A DNA stretch of 64,000 nucleotides from Microbacterium sp. Root553 (GCF_001426995.1 NZ_LMFY01000001.1:1516470-1580469), one strand, 5' to 3'; shown: positions 1-8,710, counted from the first letter of the stretch. The notes: generated from the sequence alone by a model not told the origin. Made by a program: numbers and translations.

Positions 1-1331
1 TCGCGCCCAACCTCTCGATCGGCGAGAACGTGATGCTCGGCCATGAGCGCAGGGGAGTGTTCGGCATTAACTGGACGGCGACCCATCGCGCGGCCGGTGA
101 GGCTCTCGAGCGCCTCGGGCTCGGCCACCTCGACACCCGCAAGCCCCTCTCGACGCTCTCGATCGCCGTGCAGCAGCTCGTGGCCATCAGCCGGGCGATG
201 GCGATCAAGGCCAAGGTCCTCATCCTCGACGAGCCCACCTCGAGCCTCGACGCGGCCGAGGTCGAGGGGCTGTTCACCGTCATCCGCTCGCTCCGCGACC
301 AGGGCGTCGCGATCCTGTTCGTCTCGCACTTCCTCGACCAGGTCTACGCGATCAGCGACCGTCTCACGGTGCTGCGCAACGGACGATACGAGGGCGAGTA
401 CCTCACTCGGGAGCTCGACCGGCACGCACTCATCTCGAAGATGATCGGCAAGGATCTCGACACGCTCACCTCGCTCGGCGGCAACCGACGCCGCGAGCCG
501 CGCGACCCCGCCGAGCAGCCGCTGCTGTCGGCGACGGGGATCTCCAGGCGGGGTGCGGTCGAGGCGACCGACATCGACATCCGCCCCGGCGAGGTGGTGG
601 GATTCGCGGGCCTGCTCGGCTCCGGCCGCACCGAGCTCGCGCGGCTGCTGTACGGCGCGGATCGCGCTGACGAAGGCTCCATCGAACTGCACGGGCAGCG
701 GGTGGATCTCCGCTCGCCCGCCGACGCACTGCCCCGACGGCTCGCCTTCTCGACCGAGAACCGCCGCGACGAGGGGATCATCGGCGACCTGACCGTGCGA
801 GAGAACATCATCCTCGCGGTGCAGGCCGAGCGCGGCTGGGCGCGGCCGATGAGCCGCAAGGAGCAGGACGCGATCGTCGACCGCTACATCGAGCAGTTCC
901 ACGTGCGACCGGCCGACCCCGATCGCATGATCAAGAACCTCTCGGGCGGCAACCAGCAGAAGGTGCTGCTCGGACGCTGGCTCGCGACGCAGCCCGAGCT
1001 GCTGATCCTCGACGAGCCGACCCGAGGCATCGACGTCGGCGCCAAGGCCGAGATCCAGGAGGCCGTGGCCGAGCTCGCCGAAGAGGGAGTCGCGGTCGTG
1101 TTCATCTCGTCGGAGCTGGAGGAGGTTGTGCGACTGTCCGAGCGGATCGTCGTGCTGAAGGACCACCGCAAGATCGGCGAGATCCAGAACGGCCCCGATG
1201 TCACCGCACAGGTGATCGTCGACGTCATCGCCGCCCACGGTGTGGACGCCGCGGCCGAGACCCTCGACGACACCGACGGCGCAGTGACCGATAGCATCGC
1301 CCCCACGACCGACAAGGAGGCAGCGCGATGA
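1..1331 (+). CDS. Sugar ABC transporter ATP-binding protein, 5' truncated by the window edge (RbsA/YtfR type)
   Basis: The reading frame is open from base 3 (A-P-N-L-S-I-G-E-N), so the true start lies before the window. The visible part holds the end of one nucleotide-binding domain and a full second one. The first has a degenerate signature (LSIAVQQLVAISRA) and Walker B VLILDEPTSS. The second has Walker A GLLGSGRT near 610-633, signature LSGGNQQKV near 938-965 and Walker B LLILDEPTRGIDVG. Two fused ATPase domains are the mark of the CUT2 (ribose/galactose/arabinose) class, in which one such protein energises two membrane permeases. Its stop overlaps the start of the permease gene by four bases (ATGA), so it belongs to an operon with the next two genes. 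The order ATPase-permease-permease is that of E. coli ytfR-ytfT-yjfF. The sugar specificity is inferred only from the arabinose genes nearby. Confidence 0.93.
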   Translation, partial: APNLSIGENVMLGHERRGVFGINWTATHRAAGEALERLGLGHLDTRKPLSTLSIAVQQLVAISRAMAIKAKVLILDEPTSSLDAAEVEGLFTVIRSLRDQGVAILFVSHFLDQVYAISDRLTVLRNGRYEGEYLTRELDRHALISKMIGKDLDTLTSLGGNRRREPRDPAEQPLLSATGISRRGAVEATDIDIRPGEVVGFAGLLGSGRTELARLLYGADRADEGSIELHGQRVDLRSPADALPRRLAFSTENRRDEGIIGDLTVRENIILAVQAERGWARPMSRKEQDAIVDRYIEQFHVRPADPDRMIKNLSGGNQQKVLLGRWLATQPELLILDEPTRGIDVGAKAEIQEAVAELAEEGVAVVFISSELEEVVRLSERIVVLKDHRKIGEIQNGPDVTAQVIVDVIAAHGVDAAAETLDDTDGAVTDSIAPTTDKEAAR

Positions 1332-2395
1332 CCGCGTCAGCCGGCACCGCCATCTGGCGGGATCTGATCCACAAGCCCTTCTTCTGGGGGATCGTCGCGA
1401 TCCTCGCGCTGCTCGCCCTGAACGTCGTCAAGGATCCGACGTACCTCGCGCTCTCGATCAACCCCAACAACGGCAACCTCGTCGGCAACCTCGTCGACAT
1501 CCTGCGCCAGGCCGCCCCGGTGATGATGATCGCGATCGGGATGTCGCTCGTCATCGCCACCGGCGGCATCGACCTCTCCGTCGGCTCGCTCATGGCCGTC
1601 GCCGGCGCGGTCTCGATGGAGTTCCTCAGCGCGGCCGGCGACTCGTTCGGCGCGGCGCTCGCCGCCGTCGGCCTGGCGCTGGTGATCGCCGGAATCCTCG
1701 GGGCGGTCAACGGACTGCTCGTCGCCTACGTCGGGCTGCAGCCCTTCATCGCCACCCTGGTGCTGATGCTCGCCGGTCGAGGGATCGCCAAGGTGATCAC
1801 CGGCGGGCAGAACACCACCGCCTCGAACGACTCGTTCCGCTGGATCGCGAACGGTTTCGTGATCGGCATCCCGGTCGTGTTCATCCTCGCGGTGCTCATC
1901 GTGATCGCGGTCGGCTGGGTGGTCAGGCGCAGTGCGCTCGGCCTCATGATCGAGGCGATCGGCATCAACCCCAAGGCGAGCCGCATGGCCGGCATCAAGC
2001 CGAAGGGGCTGCTGCTCACCGCCTACATCATGAGCGGCATCCTCGCCGGAGTCGCCGGCATCATGTCGGTCGGCAGCGTCATGACCGTCGACATCTCGCG
2101 CACCGGCTACCAGCTCGAACTCGACGCGATCCTGGCGGTCGTGATCGGCGGCGCCTCGCTCGCGGGCGGCAAGTTCTCGCTGAGCGGCGCGTTCGTCGGC
2201 GCCCTCCTGATCGCCACCCTCGACAAGACCGTGCTGTACCTCGGCGTCTCGTCGTCGGCCACCCCGGCCTTCAAGGCCATCGTCATCGTCGTACTGTGCC
2301 TGCTGCAGTCGCAGCGGGTGCGCAGCTGGTTCACACGTCGACGCCGGGAACGTCCGGTCGAACAGCTGCTGCAGAAGGAAGAGGTGTCGGCATGA
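1328..2395 (+). CDS. Sugar ABC transporter permease, CUT2 class (YtfT/RbsC-like)
   Basis: This 355-residue, strongly hydrophobic protein carries the family hallmark GGIDLSVGS in its first third and ends in a basic cytoplasmic tail. It would form one half of the membrane channel for a monosaccharide importer. The start ATG overlaps the ATPase stop, and its own stop overlaps the next permease start, so the three genes are translationally coupled. Two different permeases beside one double ATPase suggest a heterodimeric channel as in the YtfT/YjfF galactofuranose importer, rather than an RbsC homodimer. The substrate is unproven; furanose-form arabinose or galactose fits the neighbourhood. Confidence 0.92.
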   Translation: MTASAGTAIWRDLIHKPFFWGIVAILALLALNVVKDPTYLALSINPNNGNLVGNLVDILRQAAPVMMIAIGMSLVIATGGIDLSVGSLMAVAGAVSMEFLSAAGDSFGAALAAVGLALVIAGILGAVNGLLVAYVGLQPFIATLVLMLAGRGIAKVITGGQNTTASNDSFRWIANGFVIGIPVVFILAVLIVIAVGWVVRRSALGLMIEAIGINPKASRMAGIKPKGLLLTAYIMSGILAGVAGIMSVGSVMTVDISRTGYQLELDAILAVVIGGASLAGGKFSLSGAFVGALLIATLDKTVLYLGVSSSATPAFKAIVIVVLCLLQSQRVRSWFTRRRRERPVEQLLQKEEVSA

Positions 2396-3435
2396 CCGCC
2401 CTGACCGTCGAATCCCGAGCCGACGAGCGCTCGACCCAGACGCTCCTCGAGCGCGTGCAGCGCATGATCCGCGCCAACCCGTCGGTGCTGCCGACCGTCG
2501 CCTCGGTCGTCATCTTCGTGGGCATGGTGATCTTCGGAGAAGTCGCGTACGGCCGCATCCTGCAGTTCAACACTCTGTCGAACCTGCTCATCAACAACGC
2601 GCACCTGATCGTGCTCGCCGTCGCCCTGACCTTCGTCATCCTGACCGGAGGCATCGATCTCTCCGTCGGATCGGTCATCGCGGTCTCGTCGGTGGCCGGA
2701 GTCATGCTCTCGAATGCGGGATGGAACGCATTCGCCGTCATCGTCGCGATGATCGTCATCGGGATGCTGTTCGGGGTCGTCTCGGGCGTGCTGATCCGAT
2801 ACTTCAACGTGCAGCCGTTCATCGCGACGCTCGCGATGATGTTCCTCGGTCGAGGGCTCGCCTCGCTGCTCAGCACCAAGCCCGAGCGGCTGGGCGAGGA
2901 CTCCCCGATCCGCTGGATCGGGTCGCAGCTGAAGATCATCGACGGGCCCAAGGTGAACGACCTCGTCATCACCCCGGCGGTGCTCATCGCGGTGATCGTG
3001 GTGGCGGTCGCGTTCTTCGTGCTGCACCGCACCCGCACCGGCCGCACCGTCTACGCGATCGGCGGATCCGAGAACTCGGCGCTGCTGATGGGACTGCCCG
3101 TGCAGCGCACCAAGGTCATGGTCTACGTGATCAGCGGTGGCCTGGCCGGCCTCGCCGCGGTGCTGTACACGGCGCGACTGGGCACGGCGCAGAACATCAC
3201 CGGCATCGGGTGGGAGCTCGACGCGATCGCCGCGGCCGTCATCGGCGGAACCGTGCTGACCGGTGCGTACGGCTACGTGCTCGGATCTGTGATCGGCGCA
3301 CTGGTGCTCGGACTCATGAACGTGCTGATCACGCGCGACGGCGGCATCCCGCCCGAGATGACGACGATCATCACCGGAGGCATCCTGCTCGTGTTCGTGC
3401 TGCTGCAGCGGGCGGTGATCCGCAAGCGGGAGTAG
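2392..3435 (+). CDS. Sugar ABC transporter permease, CUT2 class (YjfF-like)
   Basis: A 347-residue permease of the same superfamily as its upstream neighbour, again with the GGIDLSVGS motif. I chose the ATG at 2392 because it overlaps the previous stop as ATGA; the frame is open further upstream, but that part lies inside the preceding gene. The protein ends in a short basic tail (RKRE). It is the last gene of the transporter operon and is followed 21 bases later by a perfect 19-bp hairpin. No solute-binding gene lies downstream, so the binding protein is expected before the truncated ATPase, outside the window. Confidence 0.92.
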   Translation: MTALTVESRADERSTQTLLERVQRMIRANPSVLPTVASVVIFVGMVIFGEVAYGRILQFNTLSNLLINNAHLIVLAVALTFVILTGGIDLSVGSVIAVSSVAGVMLSNAGWNAFAVIVAMIVIGMLFGVVSGVLIRYFNVQPFIATLAMMFLGRGLASLLSTKPERLGEDSPIRWIGSQLKIIDGPKVNDLVITPAVLIAVIVVAVAFFVLHRTRTGRTVYAIGGSENSALLMGLPVQRTKVMVYVISGGLAGLAAVLYTARLGTAQNITGIGWELDAIAAAVIGGTVLTGAYGYVLGSVIGALVLGLMNVLITRDGGIPPEMTTIITGGILLVFVLLQRAVIRKRE

Positions 3436-3456
3436 CGGCGTCAGACGCCATCGACG

Positions 3457-3494
3457 ACGAACGGCCCCCTCTCGATCGAGAGGGGGCCGTTCGT
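3457..3494. terminator. Bidirectional terminator hairpin
   Basis: A perfect 38-base palindrome (19-bp stem, centred between 3475 and 3476) with GC-rich arms that include CCCCCTCTCGA. It sits between two convergent genes, the YjfF-like permease and the GH127 gene, so it can serve both. There is no long T run, as is common in actinobacterial terminators. Confidence 0.85.
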
Positions 3495-3514
3495 GTGCGC
3501 GGGATGCGGCTGCG

Positions 3515-5383
3515 TCAGCTCGTCGGGATCCACACCCGCATCGTCGACGGGCCGCGCCGAGCCCAGTCGTGGTAGGCGACCAGGGGCGCGTCGGAGGCCT
3601 CTCCCGTCGAGCGATGCCGCACCGGCAGCACGACATGACCGTCCCGCTCGACGGGCTCTCCGGCGACGACGGCGTCTCCGACGTCGGCGCCGAGGTCGAT
3701 CGACTCGAGCGCCAGGACCTCGGGGCCCCGTTCGATCGCGACGCTGCCCCGCACGGCATCGACCATCGGATGCGGTGCCGTGGCGCGCGCCACGATCGGC
3801 AGCGTCAGCTCGACGACGTCGCCGGCGCGGAACGCATGAGCGACCTGGAGCGCACCGGCAGGCGCAGGGGACTCCTTCGCCTCGTCTCCGCGGCGCACGC
3901 GCACCGTCGCTCCCGAGGCCCAGGAGGGCACGCGCAGCGTCAGGGCGAACTCGGCGTCTTCGGTGATCGTGATCCGCACGACCCCCTCGGCGGGGTAGGT
4001 GGTCGACACGTCGAACGCGACGACCCGGCCGTCCGGCAGCGTCGTGCGCACGGTCGACGGCGCGTACTGGTGCAGCTGCACGCCGTCGTCATCGGCCGTC
4101 GCGACGTAGGCGGCGAGGCTAGAGAAGGTGCGCGCCACGTTCGGGGGGCAGCAGGACACCTCGAACCACGGTGCCCGCAGCGATGACGAGGCGCGGGGGG
4201 AGGTCGCGTCCGGGTCTGCGGGAATCCCCGGCGTGCGCTGATGCAGCGTGTTGGCGTAGAAGAACGAGCGGCCGTCCGACCCCGGAGAGGTCGCGACCAC
4301 GTTGAACAGCGTGCGCTCGATCAGGTCGGCGTACTGCGCCTCGCCGGTCGCGAGCAGCAGGCGCCACGAGAACATGATCGATCCGATCCCCGCGCAGGTC
4401 TCGGAGTAGGCGCGATCCGACGGCAGCTCCCAGTCGTCGCCGAACGCCTCGTCCTGATGGTGCGACCCCTGGCCGCCCGTGACGTAGGTGCGGCGCTCGA
4501 CCGTGCGATCCCACTGCGCGCGCAGGGCGTCGAGCAGCGACGCATCCGACAGCTCGGTCGCCACGTCGGCGGCGGCGGCGGAGAGGTAGTTGGCGCGCAC
4601 CGAGTGCCCGCGCAGCGCCTCGGCGTCGCGCACCGACACATCGTCCTGGAAGTAGCTGCGCCCCCACTCGATCTCGCCCAGAGAACCACGGCCGTGCCGC
4701 TCGACGAACAGAGCGGCCTGATCGAGGTAGCGCCTCTCGTCGAGAGCTCGGCCGAGCTCCGCCAGGCCCACCTCGACCTCGGAGTGTCCGCAGATCGCGT
4801 CGCGTGCGTCCGGACCGAACTCGCGGCAGACGAGGTCGGCGGCGCGGCGGGCGATGTCGATCAGCCCGTCATCCGACTCGGGCCGCGTGCGCACCCGCGC
4901 GACGGCCGCCTGGAACAGGTGCCCGAGGCAGTACAGCTCGTGGCCCCACTGCAGCGCCGTCCATCGGTCGTCCTGCCCCTCGCGTCCGAACATGGTGTTG
5001 AGGTATCCGTCGGGCTCCTGCGCGGCGCCGACCCGATCGACGATGCGACGGAATCGCCGCTCGAGGTCGCTGTCGGCCGCGGCGTCCGTGCGGCCGATCT
5101 CCCACGCGAGCGCCTCGAGGTACTTGTAGATCTCGGAGTCGGCGAACTCGCGCCCGCGGCGCCCGGACGGCAGTGAGCCGGCGGCCGCGAGGTCGAAGTT
5201 GGGCAGCCAGCCCTCCGATTCGAGTCGCGATTCGATGTGCGCGAGCGTGGCCGACCCGTTGACGGCCTGCCGCTCGCCCCAGAATCCACCGGTGATCGAG
5301 ACCTCGTCGAGGCCGAGAGGGCGCAGGCGTCCGCGGGTGGGGACCACCGGAGCGGCGGGTGTGGTGGTGTCGAACATGGTCAT
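3515..5383 (-). CDS. Beta-L-arabinofuranosidase, glycoside hydrolase family 127
   Basis: This 622-residue protein matches GH127 in length and key residues. The family enzyme HypBA1 uses a zinc-bound cysteine nucleophile with ligands Glu338, Cys340, Cys417 and Cys418, and acid/base Glu322. Here the corresponding residues are Glu312 (in HQDEAF), Glu328 and Cys330 (in SETCAG), and Cys411-Cys412 (in SCCPPN); the Glu-to-Glu and Glu-to-Cys spacings (16 and 2) are identical. No signal peptide is visible, so the enzyme should act in the cytoplasm on imported beta-L-arabinofuranosides. The ATG at 5383 overlaps the upstream permease stop; a second ATG lies two codons later. It is the last gene of an operon with a solute-binding protein and two permeases. 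Confidence 0.93.
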   Translation of the reverse strand: MTMFDTTTPAAPVVPTRGRLRPLGLDEVSITGGFWGERQAVNGSATLAHIESRLESEGWLPNFDLAAAGSLPSGRRGREFADSEIYKYLEALAWEIGRTDAAADSDLERRFRRIVDRVGAAQEPDGYLNTMFGREGQDDRWTALQWGHELYCLGHLFQAAVARVRTRPESDDGLIDIARRAADLVCREFGPDARDAICGHSEVEVGLAELGRALDERRYLDQAALFVERHGRGSLGEIEWGRSYFQDDVSVRDAEALRGHSVRANYLSAAAADVATELSDASLLDALRAQWDRTVERRTYVTGGQGSHHQDEAFGDDWELPSDRAYSETCAGIGSIMFSWRLLLATGEAQYADLIERTLFNVVATSPGSDGRSFFYANTLHQRTPGIPADPDATSPRASSSLRAPWFEVSCCPPNVARTFSSLAAYVATADDDGVQLHQYAPSTVRTTLPDGRVVAFDVSTTYPAEGVVRITITEDAEFALTLRVPSWASGATVRVRRGDEAKESPAPAGALQVAHAFRAGDVVELTLPIVARATAPHPMVDAVRGSVAIERGPEVLALESIDLGADVGDAVVAGEPVERDGHVVLPVRHRSTGEASDAPLVAYHDWARRGPSTMRVWIPTS

Positions 5384-6270
5384 CCCTTGAAGGCGCCGGA
5401 CATGAATCCGCGCACGTAGTGTCGTTGCAGGATCAGGAAGAGCAGGATGCAGGGGAGCGCCAGCACGACGACCCCCGCCTCGGTGGCGCCGTAGTCGACC
5501 ACTCCCTGCACCTGTCCTCGGAGGTTCGCGACCGCGAGCGGCAGCGTCATGCGGTTGGTGTCGTTGATGAGGATCAGTGGGGCCATGAAGTCGTTCCACG
5601 CGGTGAGGAACGCGAACAGTCCGACGGTCACGAGGCCGGGCTTGACCGCGGGCAGCAGCACGCGCCAGAGGGCGCCCCAGCTCGAGCATCCGTCGACCAT
5701 CGCCGCCTCGTCCATCTCCTTCGGGATCGACTCGAACGAGATGCGCATCATGAACATCGAGAACGGCAGCTGGAACATCGTGATCACCAGGGCGACGCCG
5801 ACGAGCGAGTTCTGCAGGCCGACCGCGTTCAGGATCACGTACAGCGGGATCAGCAGCGTGGCATACGGCACCATCAGGATCGCGAGGGTCAGCAGGAACA
5901 GCGCGTTCTTGCCGGGGAAAGAGAAGCGCGCGAATGCGTAGCCGCCCAGCAGCGAGATGAACAGGGTGAGCGCGACGGTGAGCACCGAGACGAACAGCGA
6001 GTTGCCGAGGTACACCCAGATGCCGGCCTGGTAGTCGCCGAGGGCGATGTAGTTGCCGAAGCCCCAGCCGTCGGTCTGGCTGGTGCCCGCCACCGGGCTG
6101 AGCGACGACACGGCCGTCCAGATGAGGGGATAGAGGAAGATCACGGCGAGCGCGGTCGTGAACACCCAGTACGGGATGCCGAAGATGACGCGCATCGCCG
6201 TCGAGCGGTATCGCGGTGCGACGGGCTGACTGTTCGGCGCGACGATCGTGCGGGTGAGCGTTTCGGTCAT
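5380..6270 (-). CDS. Carbohydrate ABC transporter permease, MalG/AraQ type
   Basis: A 296-residue inner-membrane protein with about six hydrophobic segments and the EAA loop (EAAMVDGCSSWGALWR) that contacts the ATPase. It belongs to the CUT1 class of oligosaccharide importers. It follows its partner permease after a five-base gap, and its stop overlaps the GH127 start. The operon encodes no ATPase of its own; CUT1 systems in actinobacteria often share a general MsiK/UgpC-type ATPase encoded elsewhere, and I infer the same here. Confidence 0.93.
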   Translation of the reverse strand: MTETLTRTIVAPNSQPVAPRYRSTAMRVIFGIPYWVFTTALAVIFLYPLIWTAVSSLSPVAGTSQTDGWGFGNYIALGDYQAGIWVYLGNSLFVSVLTVALTLFISLLGGYAFARFSFPGKNALFLLTLAILMVPYATLLIPLYVILNAVGLQNSLVGVALVITMFQLPFSMFMMRISFESIPKEMDEAAMVDGCSSWGALWRVLLPAVKPGLVTVGLFAFLTAWNDFMAPLILINDTNRMTLPLAVANLRGQVQGVVDYGATEAGVVVLALPCILLFLILQRHYVRGFMSGAFKG

Positions 6271-6275
6271 GGTTC

Positions 6276-7181
6276 TCAGCTCTCATCCGGACGCCGGAAG
6301 GCGCGCAACTGGAAGACGTTGATGACGATGAGTGCGAGGAGCACGATCACCGAGAGGGCTCCGGCGATGCCGAGGCTGTTCTGGCCCTGGAAGGCCACGT
6401 TGTAGATGAGCTGCACGACCGTCATCGTGCTGTTGTCGGGGCCGCCCTTGGTGAGGATGTAGAACTGCTCGAAGGCGAGCAGCGACCCGGTCACGCACAT
6501 CACGGTGGTGAGCGCGAACGTCGGCTTGAGCAGCGGCACCGTGATGTGGCGGAACGTCTGCCACGGGCTCGAGCCGTCGATGCGCGCGGCCTCGTAGATG
6601 TCGTCGGGGATGCCCTGCAGACCCACGAGCATCAGCAGCATGTAGAAGCCGGCGAAGCGCCACACGATGAGGAAGATCGTCGACCACAGCGCCCCCTCCG
6701 GCGTGCCGAGGAACGTGATGCCCCACGACTTCATCAGGCCGGCGAAGGGGCCGGCGATGGGGGAGTACAGCACGTAGAACAGCAGCGACGCCGACGCGAG
6801 GCCGAGCGCGCTGGGGATCAGGAAGGCGGTGCGCAGGAAGCCCTTCCACCGCGTCGACTCCTGCACGAGCAGGGCGAGCCCGAGGCCGAGACCGATCAGG
6901 ATGACGGTCGTGATGACGGTGTAGAGCAGCGTGAAGCGGATCGAGTCCCAGAAGAGGCGGTGGGTGACGGCATCCGCGTAGTTCTCGGGGAAGTTGATGC
7001 CCCGGTTGCCGCTGAGCAGAGGCCAATCGGAGGCCGACATCTGCACCACCAGCACCAGCGGCACGACGAACAGCAGGGCGACGAAGATCGCGGTGGGGGC
7101 GGCATAGAGCCAGCCCTGCACCGGGCCGCCGAACGCGGTGCGCGGTCTGCGGCGCCGCAAGAGGGGTGCGGTCTGGGTCAT
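6276..7181 (-). CDS. Carbohydrate ABC transporter permease, MalF/AraP type
   Basis: A 301-residue permease with a basic start (RRRRPRT), six or so membrane segments and an EAA loop (EAARIDGSSPWQTFRHI). It pairs with the MalG-like protein downstream to form the channel of a CUT1 sugar importer. The frame is open to 7256, but the ATG at 7181 follows a purine-rich stretch (AAAGAG) and begins the usual MTQTAP-type cytoplasmic tail, so I prefer it. An 81-base gap holding a perfect hairpin separates it from the binding-protein gene upstream. Confidence 0.92.
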   Translation of the reverse strand: MTQTAPLLRRRRPRTAFGGPVQGWLYAAPTAIFVALLFVVPLVLVVQMSASDWPLLSGNRGINFPENYADAVTHRLFWDSIRFTLLYTVITTVILIGLGLGLALLVQESTRWKGFLRTAFLIPSALGLASASLLFYVLYSPIAGPFAGLMKSWGITFLGTPEGALWSTIFLIVWRFAGFYMLLMLVGLQGIPDDIYEAARIDGSSPWQTFRHITVPLLKPTFALTTVMCVTGSLLAFEQFYILTKGGPDNSTMTVVQLIYNVAFQGQNSLGIAGALSVIVLLALIVINVFQLRAFRRPDES

Positions 7182-7218
7182 CTCGGTCTCTTTCGATCGG
7201 GAGTGCGGGACGTGCGGG

Positions 7219-7260
7219 ACGGATGCGGGGGCGGCGCGTTCGCTCCGGCCCCGCATCCGT
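7219..7260 (-). terminator. Intra-operon hairpin after the solute-binding-protein gene
   Basis: The arms 7219-7230 (ACGGATGCGGGG) and 7249-7260 pair perfectly over 12 bp around an 18-base loop, just after the binding-protein stop codon. Hairpins here are known in binding-protein-dependent operons to stop part of the transcripts or protect the upstream message, giving more binding protein than permease. The function is inferred from position. Confidence 0.6.
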
Positions 7261-7262
7261 GG

Positions 7263-8558
7263 TCACTGCGAGAGGATCGCGGTGATCTCCTCGTTGTCGG
7301 CCGGCACCGAGTCCTCGCCGTTGAGCACCGCGTTGCGGATCAGCGTGAGCCAGGGGCTGCCCGGAGCGTTGAAGGCCTGCTGGAAGTTGAGCGCCACCGG
7401 GGTGTCGCCCTTGGCCGCCACCTCGTTGATCGTGACGAGCCTCGGGTCGGCGGAGGAGTACTCGTTGTCGGCGAGGTCACCGCGCGACACGGCGTTGCCG
7501 TCTTTCGCGAGCACCTCGACCTGAGCGTCCTCCGACATCATCCAGTTGAGGAAGTTCCAGGCCTGCGCTGCCTTCTTCGAGTCCTTCGAGATGCCGATCC
7601 CGTCGCCTCCGACGAAGGTCGAGACGCCTCCGTCGACACCGGGGATGCCGGCGACGCCGGCGTCGAAGTCGAGAGACGGGAGCAGGGTGGCGGGGAAGGG
7701 CATCACGCCGACCTTGCCCTCGCTGAACGCGGCCGTCCACGTCGGGCCGGCCTCGTCGGTCGAGCTGGGGAGCACGGCTCCGGCCTCTTCGAGCCCGGCC
7801 CAGGTGTCGTACACCGCCTGGGCGGAGCCTCCGTCGAGCAGCGACTCGGTGCCGTCGTCGTTCATGACCTCGTCACCGGATGCCCAGATCGAGGGGAACC
7901 AGGTGAACACCAGGCATCCGCCGCAGTTCAGGCCCGTCGCCGTGCCGTAGGTGTCGGGCTTGTTCAGAGTCTGCACGGCCATGGCCGCCTCGGAGAACTC
8001 CTCGAGCGTGGCGGGTGCCTTCTCGGGGTCGAGGCCCGCCTCGGCGAAGAGCTCCTTGTTCCAGAAGAGCATCGAGAGGTCGAGGGCGAACGGCAGCACG
8101 TACTCCGCGTCGTCGACCGTGCCCGCCGCCAGGTGGCCGGGGTTGATCTCGTCTTTGAAGTCGAGGCCGTCGATCTGCTCGGACATGTCCTGGAAGAGTC
8201 CCTGCTGGGCCCAGTTCGGCACATAGACGATGTCGGCGGCGAAGAGGTCGGGCAGCCCTCCCGAGCCGGCTGCGGCGCCGACCTTGGCGACATAGTCGTC
8301 GTTGGGCACGACCGTGAGCTCGACCTGGTTCTCGTGGCTCGCGTTGTAGGCGTCGACGAGCAGCTTGGCCTGGCGCTCGATGGGCGCGCGGGTCCACAGC
8401 GTCAGCGTCGTGCCGTCGTCGGTCCCCTCCGCCGTGATCGGCTCGTTCGAGGCCTCGTCTGCGGCGGGTGCGCAGGCGGCGAGGCCGCCGACCAGCAGGC
8501 CGGCCGCGACGACGGCGGCGGATGCGCGGCGCGCGGCGTGTGTGCGGATGATGTTCAT
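7263..8558 (-). CDS. Extracellular sugar-binding lipoprotein of a CUT1 ABC importer
   Basis: This 431-residue protein starts with a lipoprotein signal: a basic N-terminus, a hydrophobic stretch and the lipobox GLAAC with the modified cysteine at residue 29. The mature part has the family-1 solute-binding fold typical of oligosaccharide binders (TLTLWTRAPIERQAKLLVDA at its start). It would be anchored outside the membrane and deliver the substrate to the two permeases encoded next. It is the first gene of the operon that ends with GH127, which makes a beta-L-arabinofuranosyl oligosaccharide the likely ligand. A strong promoter overlapped by palindromic operators lies about 115 bases upstream. 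Confidence 0.93.
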   Translation of the reverse strand: MNIIRTHAARRASAAVVAAGLLVGGLAACAPAADEASNEPITAEGTDDGTTLTLWTRAPIERQAKLLVDAYNASHENQVELTVVPNDDYVAKVGAAAGSGGLPDLFAADIVYVPNWAQQGLFQDMSEQIDGLDFKDEINPGHLAAGTVDDAEYVLPFALDLSMLFWNKELFAEAGLDPEKAPATLEEFSEAAMAVQTLNKPDTYGTATGLNCGGCLVFTWFPSIWASGDEVMNDDGTESLLDGGSAQAVYDTWAGLEEAGAVLPSSTDEAGPTWTAAFSEGKVGVMPFPATLLPSLDFDAGVAGIPGVDGGVSTFVGGDGIGISKDSKKAAQAWNFLNWMMSEDAQVEVLAKDGNAVSRGDLADNEYSSADPRLVTINEVAAKGDTPVALNFQQAFNAPGSPWLTLIRNAVLNGEDSVPADNEEITAILSQ

Positions 8559-8650
8559 GGGCGGGGGCTCCTCTTGGCTCTTCCTCGAGCGGATGCGGTG
8601 TGGCGCTTCGGCAGTGCAGCGCCGGTGTGGAGATGGTGTGGATCCGGATT

Positions 8651-8658
8651 TTTCGAAA
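8651..8658. promoter_or_regulatory. Distal TTTCGAAA operator
   Basis: An 8-bp palindrome TTTCGAAA with the central CG that LacI-family regulators usually read. It lies about 16-24 bases downstream of the predicted transcription start of the binding-protein operon. Its centre is exactly 21 bp, two helical turns, from the second copy at 8672-8679. A related half site TTACGAAAA lies between them. Confidence 0.65.
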
Positions 8659-8671
8659 CTTACGAAAACCC

Positions 8672-8679
8672 TTTCGAAA
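8672..8679. promoter_or_regulatory. Proximal TTTCGAAA operator over the transcription start
   Basis: A second TTTCGAAA, embedded in CCTTTCGAAAAGG. It begins just after the -10 box of the minus-strand promoter and covers the expected start point near 8674, so a bound repressor would block RNA polymerase. The likely ligand is the LacI-family protein encoded divergently at 8748. Confidence 0.7.
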
Positions 8680-8680
8680 A

Positions 8681-8710
8681 GGTATAGCGTGGTTGTGACG
8701 GGGTCGTCAA
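8681..8710 (-). promoter_or_regulatory. Promoter of the GH127/ABC importer operon
   Basis: Read on the minus strand, TTGACG (8710-8705) is followed after 18 bases by TATACC (8686-8681), a good sigma-70-type pair. It points toward the binding-protein gene, with a leader of about 115 bases. The TTTCGAAA operators lie directly downstream. Confidence 0.7.

Noticed and set aside
2107..3759. A long minus-strand frame opposite the two CUT2 permease genes
   Set aside because: It is antisense to well-supported genes, has a low-complexity His/Asp/Arg composition and no ribosome-binding site.
3515..6286. A single 923-codon minus-strand frame fusing permease-region sequence to GH127
   Set aside because: Only the part from 5383 down resembles GH127. 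The upstream part is the wrong frame of the MalG-like permease, which has its own start and stop.
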